The translations under genes were made by a program, and so were the position numbers. The notes under the pieces were generated by a model. That model searched no databases. It had not been told where the DNA came from and saw nothing but the letters and a program-made list of their open reading frames with translations. This document shows positions 7,198-7,243 of a stretch of 7,243 nt of DNA, in pieces. This DNA is from JBHELG01 sp046263195 (GTDB taxonomy: Bacteria; Actinomycetota; Nitriliruptoria; Nitriliruptorales; JAHWKO01), in assembly GCA_046263195.1 (NCBI GenBank), contig JBHELG010000080.1, positions 1 to 7,243 of the forward strand. The letters are read 5' to 3'. How positions within the stretch are numbered: position 1 is the stretch's first letter; every line of letters starts with the position of its first letter.

Positions 7198-7243
7198 ATG
7201 GCTAGCACCATAGAAGTCAGCCGGGCGGGGGATACGGGGGAGC
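7198..7243 (+). CDS. Start of an unidentified gene, cut by window edge
   Basis: Fifteen codons are visible (MASTIEVSRAGDTGE) before the window ends. The ATG lies 11 bases after the glpX stop with a good Shine-Dalgarno site, so the gene is very likely the fourth member of the rpe-tkt-glpX operon. The sequence is too short to recognise a family. Context suggests another pentose-phosphate or Calvin-cycle enzyme (for example phosphoribulokinase, which is missing from the window), but this is only a guess from position. Confidence 0.6.
   Translation, partial: MASTIEVSRAGDTGE

Overview
The window is a carbon-fixation (Calvin-Benson-Bassham) gene cluster from a GC-rich bacterium with strong Shine-Dalgarno sites and frequent GTG starts. 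The RuBisCO is of the red type (form IC/ID/IE clade). GC richness, a red-type RuBisCO and a class I aldolase in the cluster would fit an actinobacterium or a relative (for example Chloroflexota), but no rRNA or other taxonomic marker is present, so this is only a guess.

Layout: two operons diverge from a 209-base intergenic region (1769-1977). To the left, on the minus strand, lie cbbL (RuBisCO large subunit, 326-1768) and cbbS (small subunit, 296 running off the left edge), 29 bases apart. To the right, on the plus strand, lies a class I fructose-bisphosphate aldolase (1978-3069), closed by a perfect-stem intrinsic terminator (3101-3133). A non-coding region of about 420 bases (3070-3491), with hairpins and repeated GC-rich words, separates this from a second plus-strand operon: ribulose-phosphate 3-epimerase (3492-4181), transketolase (4178-6226, ATGA overlap with the epimerase) and a GlpX-type class II fructose-1,6-bisphosphatase (6233-7186). 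A further ORF starts at 7198 and is cut by the right edge after 15 codons.

The genes fit one pathway. RuBisCO fixes CO2 onto ribulose-1,5-bisphosphate. Aldolase and fructose-bisphosphatase make fructose-6-phosphate (and possibly sedoheptulose-7-phosphate), and transketolase and epimerase regenerate pentose phosphates. Phosphoribulokinase, phosphoglycerate kinase, GAPDH, the RuBisCO activase CbbX and a CbbR regulator are not seen and may lie outside the window.

The main cluster is ordinary and I found no new system. Points worth a second look are an 18-base palindrome in the divergent promoter region, a Schiff-base (class I) aldolase in a Calvin cluster, active-site substitutions in the epimerase (His to Gln at a metal-ligand position) and in GlpX (DPLENT instead of DPxEGT), and the structured non-coding region ahead of the second operon.
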